From positions 310,001-374,000 of the forward strand of contig NZ_JAMLJK010000002.1 in the NCBI RefSeq assembly GCF_023700005.1: 64,000 nucleotides of DNA, written 5' to 3'. The position numbers and the translations under genes were made by a program. Source of the DNA: Larsenimonas rhizosphaerae (GTDB lineage: Bacteria > Pseudomonadota > Gammaproteobacteria > Pseudomonadales > Halomonadaceae). The notes beneath the pieces were generated by a model. It was not told the origin of the DNA, ran no database searches, and saw only the letters and a list, made by a program, of their open reading frames with translations. Shown piece after piece: positions 19,593-28,126 of the stretch. Position 1 is the stretch's first letter. Every line of letters begins with the position of its first letter.

Positions 19593-21014
19593 TCATGATC
19601 GAACGTTGGCGGGTCGCGGGGGTGTCAGGGTGGCGGGCGTCTCTTCGGCAGAGCCTGTCAGCGTAGCATCCAGCCAGGTACCGCGTGAAAACCAGACCAG
19701 CGTGATCAGGGCAATCACTACGTTGGTGACCGGAAATGTCCACCACAGCCCGTCGCTGCCCAGCAGCGCATCTCGGGATAATACCAGTGCCAGCGGGAAC
19801 TGCAGCAGCCACTGGGAAATCAGGGTCAATATCATGGCCGCCGTGGTCTTTCCCGCGGCCCGGAAGGCGCCGGTCAATGCCATCTGTAACCCCATGAAGC
19901 CAAAGGTCAGCGATACCGTACGCAAAAACCGTGCGCCGTGTTCGATGACCTGCGGGTCCGAGGGAACAAAAAATCCGACCAGTGCTGGCGCACCCAGAAA
20001 TACGGCCAGTCCTACTGCCGAGAGGCCTGCGAACGCAATGATCCCACTGAGTCTGGCGACATGACGTGCCCGCTCAAGCTGGCCTGCACCAATGTTCTGT
20101 CCCACGACGGCTGCCGTGGACATGGACAAGCCCAGCGCCGGAATCACGATAAAGCCCAGTACATTCATGCCTACGCCATATGCCGCGGTCACGGTGGCGC
20201 CGAACCCGGTCACCAGCACAACCATCACGTTCATGGCCAGCGCGCGTGCCGACAGCTCGATCGACGAGGGAATGCCCAGTCTCAGGGCCTGCCGAATCAG
20301 CAGCGTGTCTGGTTTCAGGTGATGCCACTGCAGGTGAATGCCCTGATAGCCGCGCCACATCAGTATCACGCCGGTCGTGAAGGCAAGGCACTGGGTCAGC
20401 AGGGTGACCAGTGCGGCTCCGGCAATGCCCATGGCCGGGATGGGCCCGGCACCGAAAATGAACAGTGGATCCAGGACGCTGTTGAGCGCCACTGTCGTGG
20501 CCACGATATAAAGTGGCATGCGTACATCGCCGATTCCGCGCATCAAGGCCTGAAACATGGAAAAGCCGAAGGTGAATACCACGCCGGACAGTGCGTATCG
20601 TAAAAAGGACAGCGCCCCCTCGCGCACCTGCGGGGCTACCCCCAGCATGTCCAGCAGGGTGGGGGCCAGAAGATGACCCAGCAGCGACAGGGCCAGCGAA
20701 ACCACGACCACCATGATCAGTGTCTGACCGGCCACCCGGTTGACGTCACGCTGGCGGCCGGCGCCGCTGTACTGCGCCACCAGTGTGGAGCCGGCCACGC
20801 TGAGCCCTGAGCCAATGGCGAACAGCAGGAAGATCAATGGTGTACTGATGGAGACGGAAGCCACGGCATCCCCTCCCAGCCGGCCGATCCAGAAGGCATC
20901 AATGAGCTGATAGGCTGACTGGAGGATATTGGCCAGTACGATCGGTATGGCCAGCTTGAGCAGCGAGCCGGCAACGGAGCCTTCAGTCAGTCGTGAGGCA
21001 GAACGGGTGGGCAA
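19593..21014 (-). CDS. MATE-family multidrug efflux transporter
   Basis: A 12-helix MATE (NorM-type) antiporter that would export cationic drugs in exchange for Na+ or H+. Two homologous six-helix halves are visible, each beginning with a LAIPIVLANILQSAYQLIDA-like helix or its equivalent (ALRLGIPSSIEL), with MQALMRGIGD and GAFRAAGKTT as family blocks. The start is uncertain. TTG at 21014 has GAGG six bases upstream and gives the usual short N terminus (PTRSASRLTEGSV). ATGs at 21056 and 21083 lack a ribosome site. The gene is divergent from the DUF2780 gene. Confidence 0.9.
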   Translation of the reverse strand: MPTRSASRLTEGSVAGSLLKLAIPIVLANILQSAYQLIDAFWIGRLGGDAVASVSISTPLIFLLFAIGSGLSVAGSTLVAQYSGAGRQRDVNRVAGQTLIMVVVVSLALSLLGHLLAPTLLDMLGVAPQVREGALSFLRYALSGVVFTFGFSMFQALMRGIGDVRMPLYIVATTVALNSVLDPLFIFGAGPIPAMGIAGAALVTLLTQCLAFTTGVILMWRGYQGIHLQWHHLKPDTLLIRQALRLGIPSSIELSARALAMNVMVVLVTGFGATVTAAYGVGMNVLGFIVIPALGLSMSTAAVVGQNIGAGQLERARHVARLSGIIAFAGLSAVGLAVFLGAPALVGFFVPSDPQVIEHGARFLRTVSLTFGFMGLQMALTGAFRAAGKTTAAMILTLISQWLLQFPLALVLSRDALLGSDGLWWTFPVTNVVIALITLVWFSRGTWLDATLTGSAEETPATLTPPRPANVRS

Positions 21015-21229
21015 GACGCACCTCGGTCGAGTGTCAGACGGGGCAGCGCAGGGCATGGAACATGACGCGCCACAGACCCCCATGATATCAGGTCAGATAC
21101 GCCGGTGAGATGATCGTGCGATACAGGCGGCGAAATACCAGGTTGTTTTCTATGCTTCATGAGAATGGTTCGAGGGAATGAACATTACTACTCGAGTGCC
21201 TTCGACACTTGATCCAAAGGAGAAGCTTC

Positions 21230-21826
21230 ATGAAACGCATTGCAGGAACACTGGTAATTTGCCTTGGACTGGGTAGTGCAGCGCAGGCAATGGCCTTTGA
21301 CATGAACAAGGCGGCCGAAGAAGGAATGGATCTGTCCAGGGGCAGCCACGAGTTGACCACCGAAGCGGAGGTGTCTCCGGCGCGTCTGGCATCGATCATG
21401 ACCGGCACGACGGAGGGCAATCTGGCAGAGGCGGCGTCCATGACCTCCTTTCTGAGTCAGAAACTGGATGTGTCTCCGGTGCAGGCAGCCGGCGGTGCGG
21501 CATCCCTGTTGACTCAGGCTCGCAACAGGTTGACGTCGGACCAGTTCAACCAGCTTATCAATCAGGCGCCGGCGGTGACCGGTCTGCTCGCCAGCGCCCG
21601 TGCCGGTGACATGTCGGAGCTGATGGCCCCCCTGTCCGCGGATGCATCATCAAGCGCGAATGCCAGTGACCGGGATGCCCTGAGCGCCGTGTTCTCCAAT
21701 CTTGGAATGGATGCGTCCATGGTCGATCAGTTCGGCCCGGCCATGCTGGCCTGGTTCAGTCAGTCTGGCGTGTCATCTTCACTGACAAACTCGCTGTCGA
21801 GCATCTGGGGCAACGTTTCCCGATAA
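21230..21826 (+). CDS. DUF2780 family secreted protein
   Basis: A 198-residue exported protein. Residues 1-22 are a signal peptide (MKRIAGTLVICLGLGSAAQA). The mature part is small-residue rich, with the helical repeat pattern of DUF2780 (FLSQKLDVSPVQAAGGAASL, QFNQLINQAPAVTGLL, LGMDASMVDQFGPAMLAWF). Its function is unknown. A strong AAAGGAGAAG ribosome site fixes the start at 21230. It is monocistronic, with a long-stem terminator 28 bases after the stop. Confidence 0.82.
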   Translation: MKRIAGTLVICLGLGSAAQAMAFDMNKAAEEGMDLSRGSHELTTEAEVSPARLASIMTGTTEGNLAEAASMTSFLSQKLDVSPVQAAGGAASLLTQARNRLTSDQFNQLINQAPAVTGLLASARAGDMSELMAPLSADASSSANASDRDALSAVFSNLGMDASMVDQFGPAMLAWFSQSGVSSSLTNSLSSIWGNVSR

Positions 21827-21854
21827 GCACCATGTTCGCGTGATGCAGTTGATG

Positions 21855-21885
21855 ACGCTCCATGCCTTGCGGCATGGAGCGTTTT
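21855..21885 (+). terminator. Intrinsic terminator after the DUF2780 gene
   Basis: A perfect 12-bp stem, ACGCTCCATGCC (21855-21866) with GGCATGGAGCGT (21871-21882), a TTGC loop, and a T-run ending at 21885. Confidence 0.92.
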
Positions 21886-21957
21886 TCTGCCTGCCCGGTA
21901 GGGCCACTACCCTGCAGACAGCATCGTTCGTGCAGGATACGGTCAGGGGCCGGACAT

Positions 21958-22060
21958 AAAAAAACGCCATTCATGGAATGGCGCTGATAATGACCGTGAC
22001 TAGCTTGATGAGGAGGTGCCCATCGGACCTGAATCCGTGTGAGCCGGGTAATCAACCCGC
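21958..22060 (-). ncRNA. Candidate Hfq-type small RNA with anti-Shine-Dalgarno loop
   Basis: No open frame of note lies here, yet the minus strand has every element of a trans-acting sRNA. A sigma-70 promoter (22066-22094) is followed by a predicted transcript of about 103 nt. A 5' hairpin is CGGGT-TGATT-ACCCG. A second small stem, GATG/CATC, presents GGCACCTCCT in its loop, complementary to a Shine-Dalgarno sequence. An A/U-rich single-stranded stretch follows, then an 8-bp terminator stem (21965-21972 with 21976-21983) and seven U. The structure is read by eye; expression and targets are unknown. Confidence 0.55.
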
Positions 22061-22065
22061 ACACA

Positions 22066-22094
22066 AGGATAATCCGGTGCAAATGTGTTTTCAA
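22066..22094 (-). promoter_or_regulatory. Sigma-70 promoter of the candidate sRNA
   Basis: On the minus strand TTGAAA (22094-22089) and TATCCT (22071-22066) are separated by exactly 17 bases. Transcription would start near 22059-22060. Confidence 0.6.
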
Positions 22095-22164
22095 GTCATT
22101 TGATATTGTTTTTCATTTGAGTTTTTTATTGATTAGCTTTAATTGGATGCGACACTGGGTCGCT

Positions 22165-22244
22165 TGTCGTCGTACTGCATTCATCGTCTTATACTAAAGT
22201 CAGATGCCGACGACAGAGGGCGCCGGCGACAGTGAACGACGACA
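22165..22244 (+). promoter_or_regulatory. ldhA promoter region with three copies of CGACGACA
   Basis: A TATACT -10 element lies at 22190-22195. The octamer CGACGACA occurs at 22208-22215 and 22237-22244, and inverted (TGTCGTCG) at 22165-22172. Three copies flanking a -10 suggest an operator for an unidentified regulator of the D-lactate dehydrogenase gene. No good -35 with 17-base spacing is seen. Confidence 0.4.
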
Positions 22245-22270
22245 TTGTTATTCAACAAGGTAGGTTTGCC

Positions 22271-23284
22271 ATGCATATTACCGTGTTCAGTGCTCAGCCC
22301 TATGATCAGCGATTCTTCGAGCAGACCTGCCATACGCAATTTGCCGACAGTGACCTTCATTTTACCTACCAGGCTTCCGCGCTGGGCATGAAGACGCTGG
22401 CACTGGCAGCAGGCAGCCAGGCGGTATGTGTCTTTGTCAACGATGTGCTTGATGCTCCGGTTCTTGAAGGGCTTTACGAGCAGGGAGTGAGGGCGATTGT
22501 TCTGCGCTGCGCCGGATTCAATAACGTGGATCTGAAGGCGGCCGAACGGCTGGGCATGTACGTTGCACGGGTGCCGGCCTATTCCCCCGAGGCCGTGGCC
22601 GAGCATGCCGTGGCGTTGATTCAGACCCTCAATCGAAGAATTCACCGGGCCTACAACAGGGTACGCGAAGGAAACTTTCAGCTGGATGGGCTGCTGGGCA
22701 TGACCCTTCACGGCAAGACCGTGGGCATCGTCGGGACCGGCAAGATCGGTCTGGCGCTGGCGCGCATCATGAAGGGCTTTGGCTGCCGAGTGCTGGGGTA
22801 TGACCCTTGTCCACAGGAAGACTTCAACAGGCTGGGCGAGCTGGTGGATCTGCCCACTCTGCTGGCCGACTCTGACATCGTCAGCCTTCACTGCCCGTTG
22901 CTGCCGGCGACCGAGCACCTGATTGATGCCGATGCACTGGCTGCGATGAAGCCGGGCGCCATGTTGATCAACACGTCCCGCGGCGGGCTGATCGATACAC
23001 CGGCGGTGGTGTCTGCGCTCAAGATGCGGCATCTTGGCGCGCTGGCCATCGATGTCTATGAGCAGGAAAGCGGTATCTTCTTCAAGGACCATTCCGACGA
23101 TATCATCGATGATGACGTGCTTCAGCGGCTGGTGACCTTCCCCAACGTGCTGGTAACCGGCCACCAGGGCTTTTTCACGCGTGAGGCCCTGAGCGAGATT
23201 GCCGAGGTAACACTGGGCAACCTCTGCGCCTATCAGGCCGGCACGGATAACCCCAATGCACTGGTTGCTGCATCACACCGCTAA
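22271..23284 (+). CDS. ldhA: D-lactate dehydrogenase (2-hydroxyacid dehydrogenase family)
   Basis: A 337-residue NAD-dependent D-2-hydroxyacid dehydrogenase, most like fermentative LdhA (pyruvate to D-lactate, E. coli 329 residues). The Rossmann motif GTGKIG is at 155-160. The catalytic Arg is R237 (NTSRGGLID), the Glu is E264 (DVYEQESGIFF) and the His is H298 (TGHQGFFTREAL). LRCAGFNNVDL near 79 and YNRVREGNFQLDGLLG near 128 are LdhA-typical. The ATG at 22271 gives the standard N terminus. The following membrane-protein gene begins 28 bases after the stop and is probably co-transcribed. Confidence 0.92.
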   Translation: MHITVFSAQPYDQRFFEQTCHTQFADSDLHFTYQASALGMKTLALAAGSQAVCVFVNDVLDAPVLEGLYEQGVRAIVLRCAGFNNVDLKAAERLGMYVARVPAYSPEAVAEHAVALIQTLNRRIHRAYNRVREGNFQLDGLLGMTLHGKTVGIVGTGKIGLALARIMKGFGCRVLGYDPCPQEDFNRLGELVDLPTLLADSDIVSLHCPLLPATEHLIDADALAAMKPGAMLINTSRGGLIDTPAVVSALKMRHLGALAIDVYEQESGIFFKDHSDDIIDDDVLQRLVTFPNVLVTGHQGFFTREALSEIAEVTLGNLCAYQAGTDNPNALVAASHR

Positions 23285-23312
23285 CCTACTTCACATACAG
23301 GAACCTGTCGGC

Positions 23313-23837
23313 ATGCCGGATTCAGGACGCAGGGAAGACAACCGACGCTCGCCCACGCTCAATGCGTTGATTCTGGTGACCCTGGTCATGATCCTGGTGT
23401 CGATGGGGTACCTGGCCAATTATTACCTTGGGGTAGGCAGCTCTCATCAGATTACCTGGTACCCGGCCAACCCCTTCTGCCAGGTGTCCGAGCGCCGCTG
23501 CGTGGCATCCCTTGGGCATCACGGCGACATTTCACTGGCCCTTGCCACGACACGGACCGACCAGCATCGAGCACATATCAGTGCTCAGGTCGAGCAGCTG
23601 GATGCCAGCCGAGTTGATGTCATGCTCGAGCGCAGGGATCAGGCGCGTACGGTTGAAAGCACAAGGATGGAGCAGGTCGGAGCGCATCGGTTTACCGGCC
23701 TGTTGCCGCTTGACCAGTGCAGTACGTCTCCCATGCGTTGGCGCTTGAAAGTGGTTGTGCATACGCCACATCGCAATCTGGGAGGGTGGTTCGATTTTGA
23801 TACGGCCTGCGAGGATAATCAGGCCGTATCGTCCTGA
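23313..23837 (+). CDS. Membrane-anchored periplasmic protein of unknown function
   Basis: I do not recognise this 174-residue protein with confidence. A basic N-terminal tail (1-18) precedes one transmembrane helix (about 20-44, LNALILVTLVMILVSMGYLA). A probably periplasmic beta-rich domain follows, with four cysteines (CQVSERRC, LDQC, DTAC) that could form two disulfides. The general shape resembles FixH-like/immunoglobulin-fold anchored proteins, but the gene is not in a cytochrome oxidase locus. ACAGGAA precedes the ATG. It ends one base before the convergent tctA stop. Confidence 0.6.
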   Translation: MPDSGRREDNRRSPTLNALILVTLVMILVSMGYLANYYLGVGSSHQITWYPANPFCQVSERRCVASLGHHGDISLALATTRTDQHRAHISAQVEQLDASRVDVMLERRDQARTVESTRMEQVGAHRFTGLLPLDQCSTSPMRWRLKVVVHTPHRNLGGWFDFDTACEDNQAVSS

Positions 23838-23838
23838 A

Positions 23839-25329
23839 TCAGCGGCGTGTCCAGAGCCTTTTGACCGGGGTATGGCTCAACAGCAGCAACACCACTACCG
23901 CGGTCAATATCAGGGACAGGGGGTGGGTGACCAGATCCATCAGAAAGGCACTGCTGCTGTCACCCACGGAGGCCATGGCCTGGCGGTAGGTCTTGTCCAT
24001 CAACGGCCCCAGGATGACGCCAAGAATGACAGGCCCCATCTGAAAACCGAAGATCTTCATGAAATACCCCAGAAGTCCAAAGCCCAGCATCCAGAACACT
24101 TCGGTCATGCTGCCATTGATCGAGTAACTTCCCACCACACACAGCACCAGAATCAGCGGGATCAGAATGGCCCTGGGCAGCTCAACGACGCGGGCAAACA
24201 GCTTGATGCCCATTAGCCCGAACACCAGCAGACAGATGTTGGCCAGTACCAGAGCCCCCACGATGAACCAGAAAATATGCGGTGTTTCGATCATCAGCAT
24301 CGGGCCCGGGTTCAGGCCGTGAACGACCATCGCGCCAATGATGACGGCCGTTACGGCGTCTCCGGGCATCCCTAGTGTCAGCATGGGCACAAAGGCACCG
24401 CCTACGGCGGCATTATTGGCACTTTCAGGCGCAACCAGTCCTTCATAGGCACCTTCACCAAAGGGGACCTTCGGGGTTTTGGTCGTACGTTTGGCATGGT
24501 CGTAGGCAAACAGCGCTGCAATATCACCCCCTGTGCCTGGCAGGGCCCCGATGATGACGCCAATGATCGAAGTGCGAAGTGATAGTGGCAGAAAGCGCAG
24601 CACCAGGTGCAGGGAGGGAATGATCTTGTCAACCTTCTGCCGCACGGGGGTGGTGTCGAGCTGATGCAACTGGAAAAGGGCTTCGGCCACCCCGAACAGG
24701 CCAATCATCACAATGACATAATGCACTCCCCCCAGAAGGTCCACGCTGCCGAAGGTAAACCGGCCTTGCGCCGTGACCGGATCCATGCCGATCATGCCGA
24801 TAATGCCGCCCAGGGCTGCCGCGAAGATACCACGTGCCAGTGATTCGGCGGCCAGGCTTCCTACCAGCAACAGGCCCAGCGCGGCAATCAGGAAGTAGTC
24901 CCTGGGGGCAAACTGCAATGCCATGTCGGACAGCACCGGCGCCGAGGCGGCCAGAATGGCAATGCCGATCATCCCACCGATAACGGACATGACCGTACTT
25001 AACCCTATCGCCTGACCTGCTTCACCCCGCTGGGCCAGCGGATAGCCATCAAACGCCGTGGCGACTGCCGAGGGGGCCCCGGGGATGTTGAGCAAAATGG
25101 CGGTACGCGAGCCGCCATACACACCACCACAGAAAACGCCCACCATCAGCGCCAGTGCATTGTTGATGTCCCAGGCAAAGGTAAACGAGATCAGAATGGA
25201 AACGGCCATGGTGACGGACAGGCCGGGGATGGCGCCGATATAGATGCCTGCAAATGTGCCCGTCGCCACCAGGCCCAGCAGCCATGGATCGCTCCATGCC
25301 ATCAGAAAATAGGAGAGTGTGTCACCCAT
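23839..25329 (-). CDS. tctA: Tripartite tricarboxylate transporter, large membrane subunit TctA
   Basis: The large (496-residue) integral membrane subunit of a TTT-family secondary transporter, with about 11-12 hydrophobic helices. Family blocks are GIYIGAIPGLSVTMAVSIL near 30, the GVYGGSRTAILLNIPG region near 71 and ALPGTGGDIAALFAYDHAKR near 262. It works with TctB in the membrane and the periplasmic TctC. It is the last gene of tctC-tctB-tctA. The substrate is not determinable from sequence; family members carry citrate and other carboxylates, including aromatic ones. Confidence 0.95.
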   Translation of the reverse strand: MGDTLSYFLMAWSDPWLLGLVATGTFAGIYIGAIPGLSVTMAVSILISFTFAWDINNALALMVGVFCGGVYGGSRTAILLNIPGAPSAVATAFDGYPLAQRGEAGQAIGLSTVMSVIGGMIGIAILAASAPVLSDMALQFAPRDYFLIAALGLLLVGSLAAESLARGIFAAALGGIIGMIGMDPVTAQGRFTFGSVDLLGGVHYVIVMIGLFGVAEALFQLHQLDTTPVRQKVDKIIPSLHLVLRFLPLSLRTSIIGVIIGALPGTGGDIAALFAYDHAKRTTKTPKVPFGEGAYEGLVAPESANNAAVGGAFVPMLTLGMPGDAVTAVIIGAMVVHGLNPGPMLMIETPHIFWFIVGALVLANICLLVFGLMGIKLFARVVELPRAILIPLILVLCVVGSYSINGSMTEVFWMLGFGLLGYFMKIFGFQMGPVILGVILGPLMDKTYRQAMASVGDSSSAFLMDLVTHPLSLILTAVVVLLLLSHTPVKRLWTRR

Positions 25330-25344
25330 GGAAATTAACCTCGA

Positions 25345-25812
25345 TCAGGGGAGATAGACCTGAAACAGCAACGTGAACAGTGCGTAGATAATGGCGGTGG
25401 CGCCGACGGTGACCAGCGCCGACAGCACCCAGCGGCCGCGAAATAAATAGACGATGGCGCAGAACATGAATAAAAGTGTCGCAGGAACGAATCCCAGCGG
25501 GGTCAGCAGCAACAGGTAGCCGATGGTCATCAGGGTGAAGACCATGAACCGTGGCGGTAAGTGCGTCCTGAAAAACTGCCGTGTTTCACCGAGGTGCCCG
25601 GTCGTTTTCGGACGGGGGTGATGACGCTGTCCGATGATGATCACCACCATGGACAGCACCAGCAGGCACCCAAGAAACATGGGGAAGGCCCCCGGGGAGC
25701 GAACGGACTCGAATCCTGAAATCCGATAGGCCACGACAAGGATACTGATGCTCAACAGCAGCAGCAGAATATTGAAGGCGCGCTCGCCTGCCTTCAAGGG
25801 AGATGTAGACAT
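25345..25812 (-). CDS. tctB: Tripartite tricarboxylate transporter, small membrane subunit TctB
   Basis: A 155-residue protein with four predicted transmembrane helices (about 13-30, 44-62, 92-112 and 118-150) and the usual TctB opening (NILLLLLSISILVVAYRISG, then SPGAFPMFLG). It is poorly conserved but fixed by position between tctC and tctA. The gap to tctC is 47 bases and to tctA 15 bases. Confidence 0.9.
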   Translation of the reverse strand: MSTSPLKAGERAFNILLLLLSISILVVAYRISGFESVRSPGAFPMFLGCLLVLSMVVIIIGQRHHPRPKTTGHLGETRQFFRTHLPPRFMVFTLMTIGYLLLLTPLGFVPATLLFMFCAIVYLFRGRWVLSALVTVGATAIIYALFTLLFQVYLP

Positions 25813-25859
25813 GGTGATTTCCCGAAAAGCCCCGGCAAGGCACCGGGGCGTGACAGATA

Positions 25860-26864
25860 TCAGGGTTTAGGAATGCTCAGTTTTTCCGGTGATACCCTGG
25901 CGGTGCCTGCGGACTGCATCGCCCATGCCGTCACGGACTGCCAGTGGTTGAGGAAGTCGACCGCTTCCTGCCCGGTCAGGTTGAGGGTCTCCGCCCCGTT
26001 CCGTTTGATGAAGGACTGGAAGTCCTTGTTGGCCACGCCAGTCTGATAGGCCTTGCTGAGTGTGGCCTTGATATCGTCAGGGGTATCCTTGCGTACAGCG
26101 ACGGCCCAGAACGGCCCCCAGGGCAGATAGCTGCCAATGTCTGGCAGGGATTCGGTGATGGTGGGCACCTCGGGCAGCACGTCCAGTCGTTCCTTGCTCA
26201 ATACTGCCAGCCCCTTGAGGCGACCGGCCTTGATCTGTTCCTGAGCGGCCGCAAGGCTTAACGGCATGAAATCGATATGATCGCCCAGCATGGCCGTAAT
26301 ACCCGGGCCATCGCCACCGAAGGTCACGTTGCGAACGTCAAGCGTATCAACGGAATTGATCATGGCCAGTACGGTGCTTGGCAGGCCGCCGGCACCGGTT
26401 CCACCCATGCGCAGCTCGCCGGGCTTGTCGTGGGCAGCTTTCAGAAGGTCATCCATCGTGTTGTAGGGGCTGTCTGCGGGCACGGCAATAACCACCATTC
26501 CCTGGCCAATGACATTGATCGGTGTCATGTCGCTGTAATCGAAGTCTGCCAGCCCCATGACCGGATAAAGCTGGGGGTTTTCCGCGCCGTACAGGACGGT
26601 ATATCCGTTGGCAGGTTTGTGCATGACAGTATTCATTCCAATAACGCCTGTACCGCCTGGCCGGTTATTCAGGATGATCTTGCCGTTCAGCGCTTCTTCA
26701 ACATGGGGGGTCAGGCTGCGTGCCACGTTATCCGTCGCGCCACCCGCTCCCCATTGAATGATGCCTTCGATATTGCGCTGCGGGTAATCGGCTGCCTGTA
26801 TCGGTCCTGCCAGCAGCGTTGCGCCTGCTGAAAGGGTCAGTGTCGCCAGTAGTGCTTTAAGCAT
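25860..26864 (-). CDS. tctC: Tripartite tricarboxylate transporter substrate-binding protein TctC
   Basis: A 334-residue periplasmic solute receptor of the Bug/TctC family. The signal peptide is residues 1-24 (LLATLTLSAGATLLAGPIQA). YPQRNIEGIIQWGAGGATDN is the standard Bug N-terminal ligand loop, with IILNNRPGGTGVIG and GTGAGGLPSTV further on. It delivers an anionic substrate to TctAB. First gene of the minus-strand tct operon and divergent from the shikimate-dehydrogenase-like gene; that pairing suggests a cyclic polyhydroxy acid (quinate or shikimate) as a possible ligand, which is inference. Confidence 0.93.
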   Translation of the reverse strand: MLKALLATLTLSAGATLLAGPIQAADYPQRNIEGIIQWGAGGATDNVARSLTPHVEEALNGKIILNNRPGGTGVIGMNTVMHKPANGYTVLYGAENPQLYPVMGLADFDYSDMTPINVIGQGMVVIAVPADSPYNTMDDLLKAAHDKPGELRMGGTGAGGLPSTVLAMINSVDTLDVRNVTFGGDGPGITAMLGDHIDFMPLSLAAAQEQIKAGRLKGLAVLSKERLDVLPEVPTITESLPDIGSYLPWGPFWAVAVRKDTPDDIKATLSKAYQTGVANKDFQSFIKRNGAETLNLTGQEAVDFLNHWQSVTAWAMQSAGTARVSPEKLSIPKP

Positions 26865-26981
26865 GGAATCTGCTCCAGACGGTTATCGGTTGTTATGGAT
26901 GAGGTGGAAAAAGGGCATTGTCCGCATGGCAGGTTTCCCATGCGAGCTGCAGGAGAGCAGGCCTCACGCCTGTCTATCCGT

Positions 26982-27009
26982 TGCATACTGCCTTCAACCA
27001 GTATTTCAA
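26982..27009 (-). promoter_or_regulatory. Putative promoter of the tct operon
   Basis: On the minus strand TTGAAA (27009-27004) and TATGCA (26987-26982) are 16 bases apart, about 118 bases upstream of tctC. Confidence 0.4.
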
Positions 27010-27041
27010 ATGTCGAGTGGCTCTTGTACCCGGGGCATTAC

Positions 27042-27072
27042 GGTACCATTGTTGGGCCATGATGGTGGTACC
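27042..27072. promoter_or_regulatory. Inverted repeat GGTACCA-N17-TGGTACC between tctC and the dehydrogenase gene
   Basis: GGTACCA (27042-27048) and TGGTACC (27066-27072) form an inverted repeat in the 366-base divergent gap (26865-27230). A third GTACC lies at 27026-27030. It sits upstream of the putative tct promoter and could be a shared operator. Nothing else convincing is seen in this gap; short open frames in it lack ribosome sites and family features. Confidence 0.35.
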
Positions 27073-27230
27073 CGGAAAGACCGATCAGTATGTTCTCATG
27101 AAGTGAATGCGCATATGTCATGGTCATCGTCTCGCCGGGGGTGACGGTCGCGCCCGCTCGGCGATGCCGTCCGTATCACGCCGTCATGACGAATGACGTC
27201 ACTTATCATTGTTATACCGGGGAATGTGTT

Positions 27231-28097
27231 ATGCGGCTGGGGTTGATCGGCAAGGCCATTTTGCGCTCGAGCGCGCCTGATCTACATCATCGGTTAGGGA
27301 GGCTGACGGGAATCCCGGTCACCTATGACTTGTTCGATGCGCAGGAGATCCAGGGGTTTACCACGCTCGAGAATCAGGTCAGGACGTTGATGGCAGCGGG
27401 GTACCGAGGGACCAACGTCACCTATCCCTTCAAGGAGCAGGCGCTGCATCTGGCCACCTCGTGCAGTGACGGGGCAGCCCTGGTGGGCTCATCCAATACG
27501 CTGGTATTTGAGCGCGGCCAGGTGCATGCGGAAAACACGGATTTTTCAGGATTTATAAGCGGATTTCGTGCCGCCTTCGGAGCGCGGGCACCCGGTCGGG
27601 TCGTGGTGATTGGCACAGGCGGTGTCGGTCGGGCCGTTGCCTTTGCACTTGGTCGACTTGGGGCGAGTGCCATTACCCTGGTTGATATTGACCCGGACAA
27701 GGCCCGTGGATTGGCAGCGGCCCTTAATCAGTCGGGCTTTCCGGCGGTCGCCGGGTCGGTCGACAGGCTGACACACTACATGGACGCATGTGATGGGCTC
27801 GTGAACTGTACTCCCCTCGGGCATGAAAAAAGCCCTGGTTGCCCCTTTCCCGTCGAAGGTATCAGGCCATCTCACTGGGTATTTGATGCCGTCTATGTAC
27901 CGGCAAGAACCACCTTTATTCAACGATCAGATGATGTGGGCGCTGATGTGATGAGTGGTGTACACCTTTTTGTGTTTCAGGGTGTCGATGCCTTCCGGGT
28001 ATTTTGCGACGATGAGTCGCGGCGTGGCGAGGTGGACTGTCAGGCTGCGCCGCTGCTCCTGCACTACCAGCGCGTGCTCATGTCGCCCGTCGCTTGA
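27231..28097 (+). CDS. Quinate/shikimate dehydrogenase-type enzyme (AroE superfamily)
   Basis: A 288-residue shikimate dehydrogenase-fold enzyme. The catalytic Lys is K68 in [13 protein letters not shown] and the Asp is D104 in ENTDFSGF; the nucleotide loop is GTGGVG at 128-133. The second beta strand ends in VDID (151-154) rather than the NRT-x-x-(R/K) NADP motif of biosynthetic AroE. That suggests NAD preference, as in catabolic quinate/shikimate dehydrogenases. The ATG at 27231 gives the canonical start. It is followed by a dehydroquinate dehydratase gene 29 bases on, is divergent from tctCBA and lies near the pca genes, all pointing to a catabolic role (inference). Confidence 0.85.
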   Translation: MRLGLIGKAILRSSAPDLHHRLGRLTGIPVTYDLFDAQEIQGFTTLENQVRTLMAAGYRGTNVTYPFKEQALHLATSCSDGAALVGSSNTLVFERGQVHAENTDFSGFISGFRAAFGARAPGRVVVIGTGGVGRAVAFALGRLGASAITLVDIDPDKARGLAAALNQSGFPAVAGSVDRLTHYMDACDGLVNCTPLGHEKSPGCPFPVEGIRPSHWVFDAVYVPARTTFIQRSDDVGADVMSGVHLFVFQGVDAFRVFCDDESRRGEVDCQAAPLLLHYQRVLMSPVA

Positions 28098-28126
28098 ACA
28101 TAACTGCCATTACACTGGATGATCAC

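Noticed and set aside
26863-27144. A 93-codon plus-strand frame in the tctC upstream gap
   Set aside because: It starts at the tctC start codon, lacks a ribosome site and has no recognisable features; the gap is better explained as promoter DNA.
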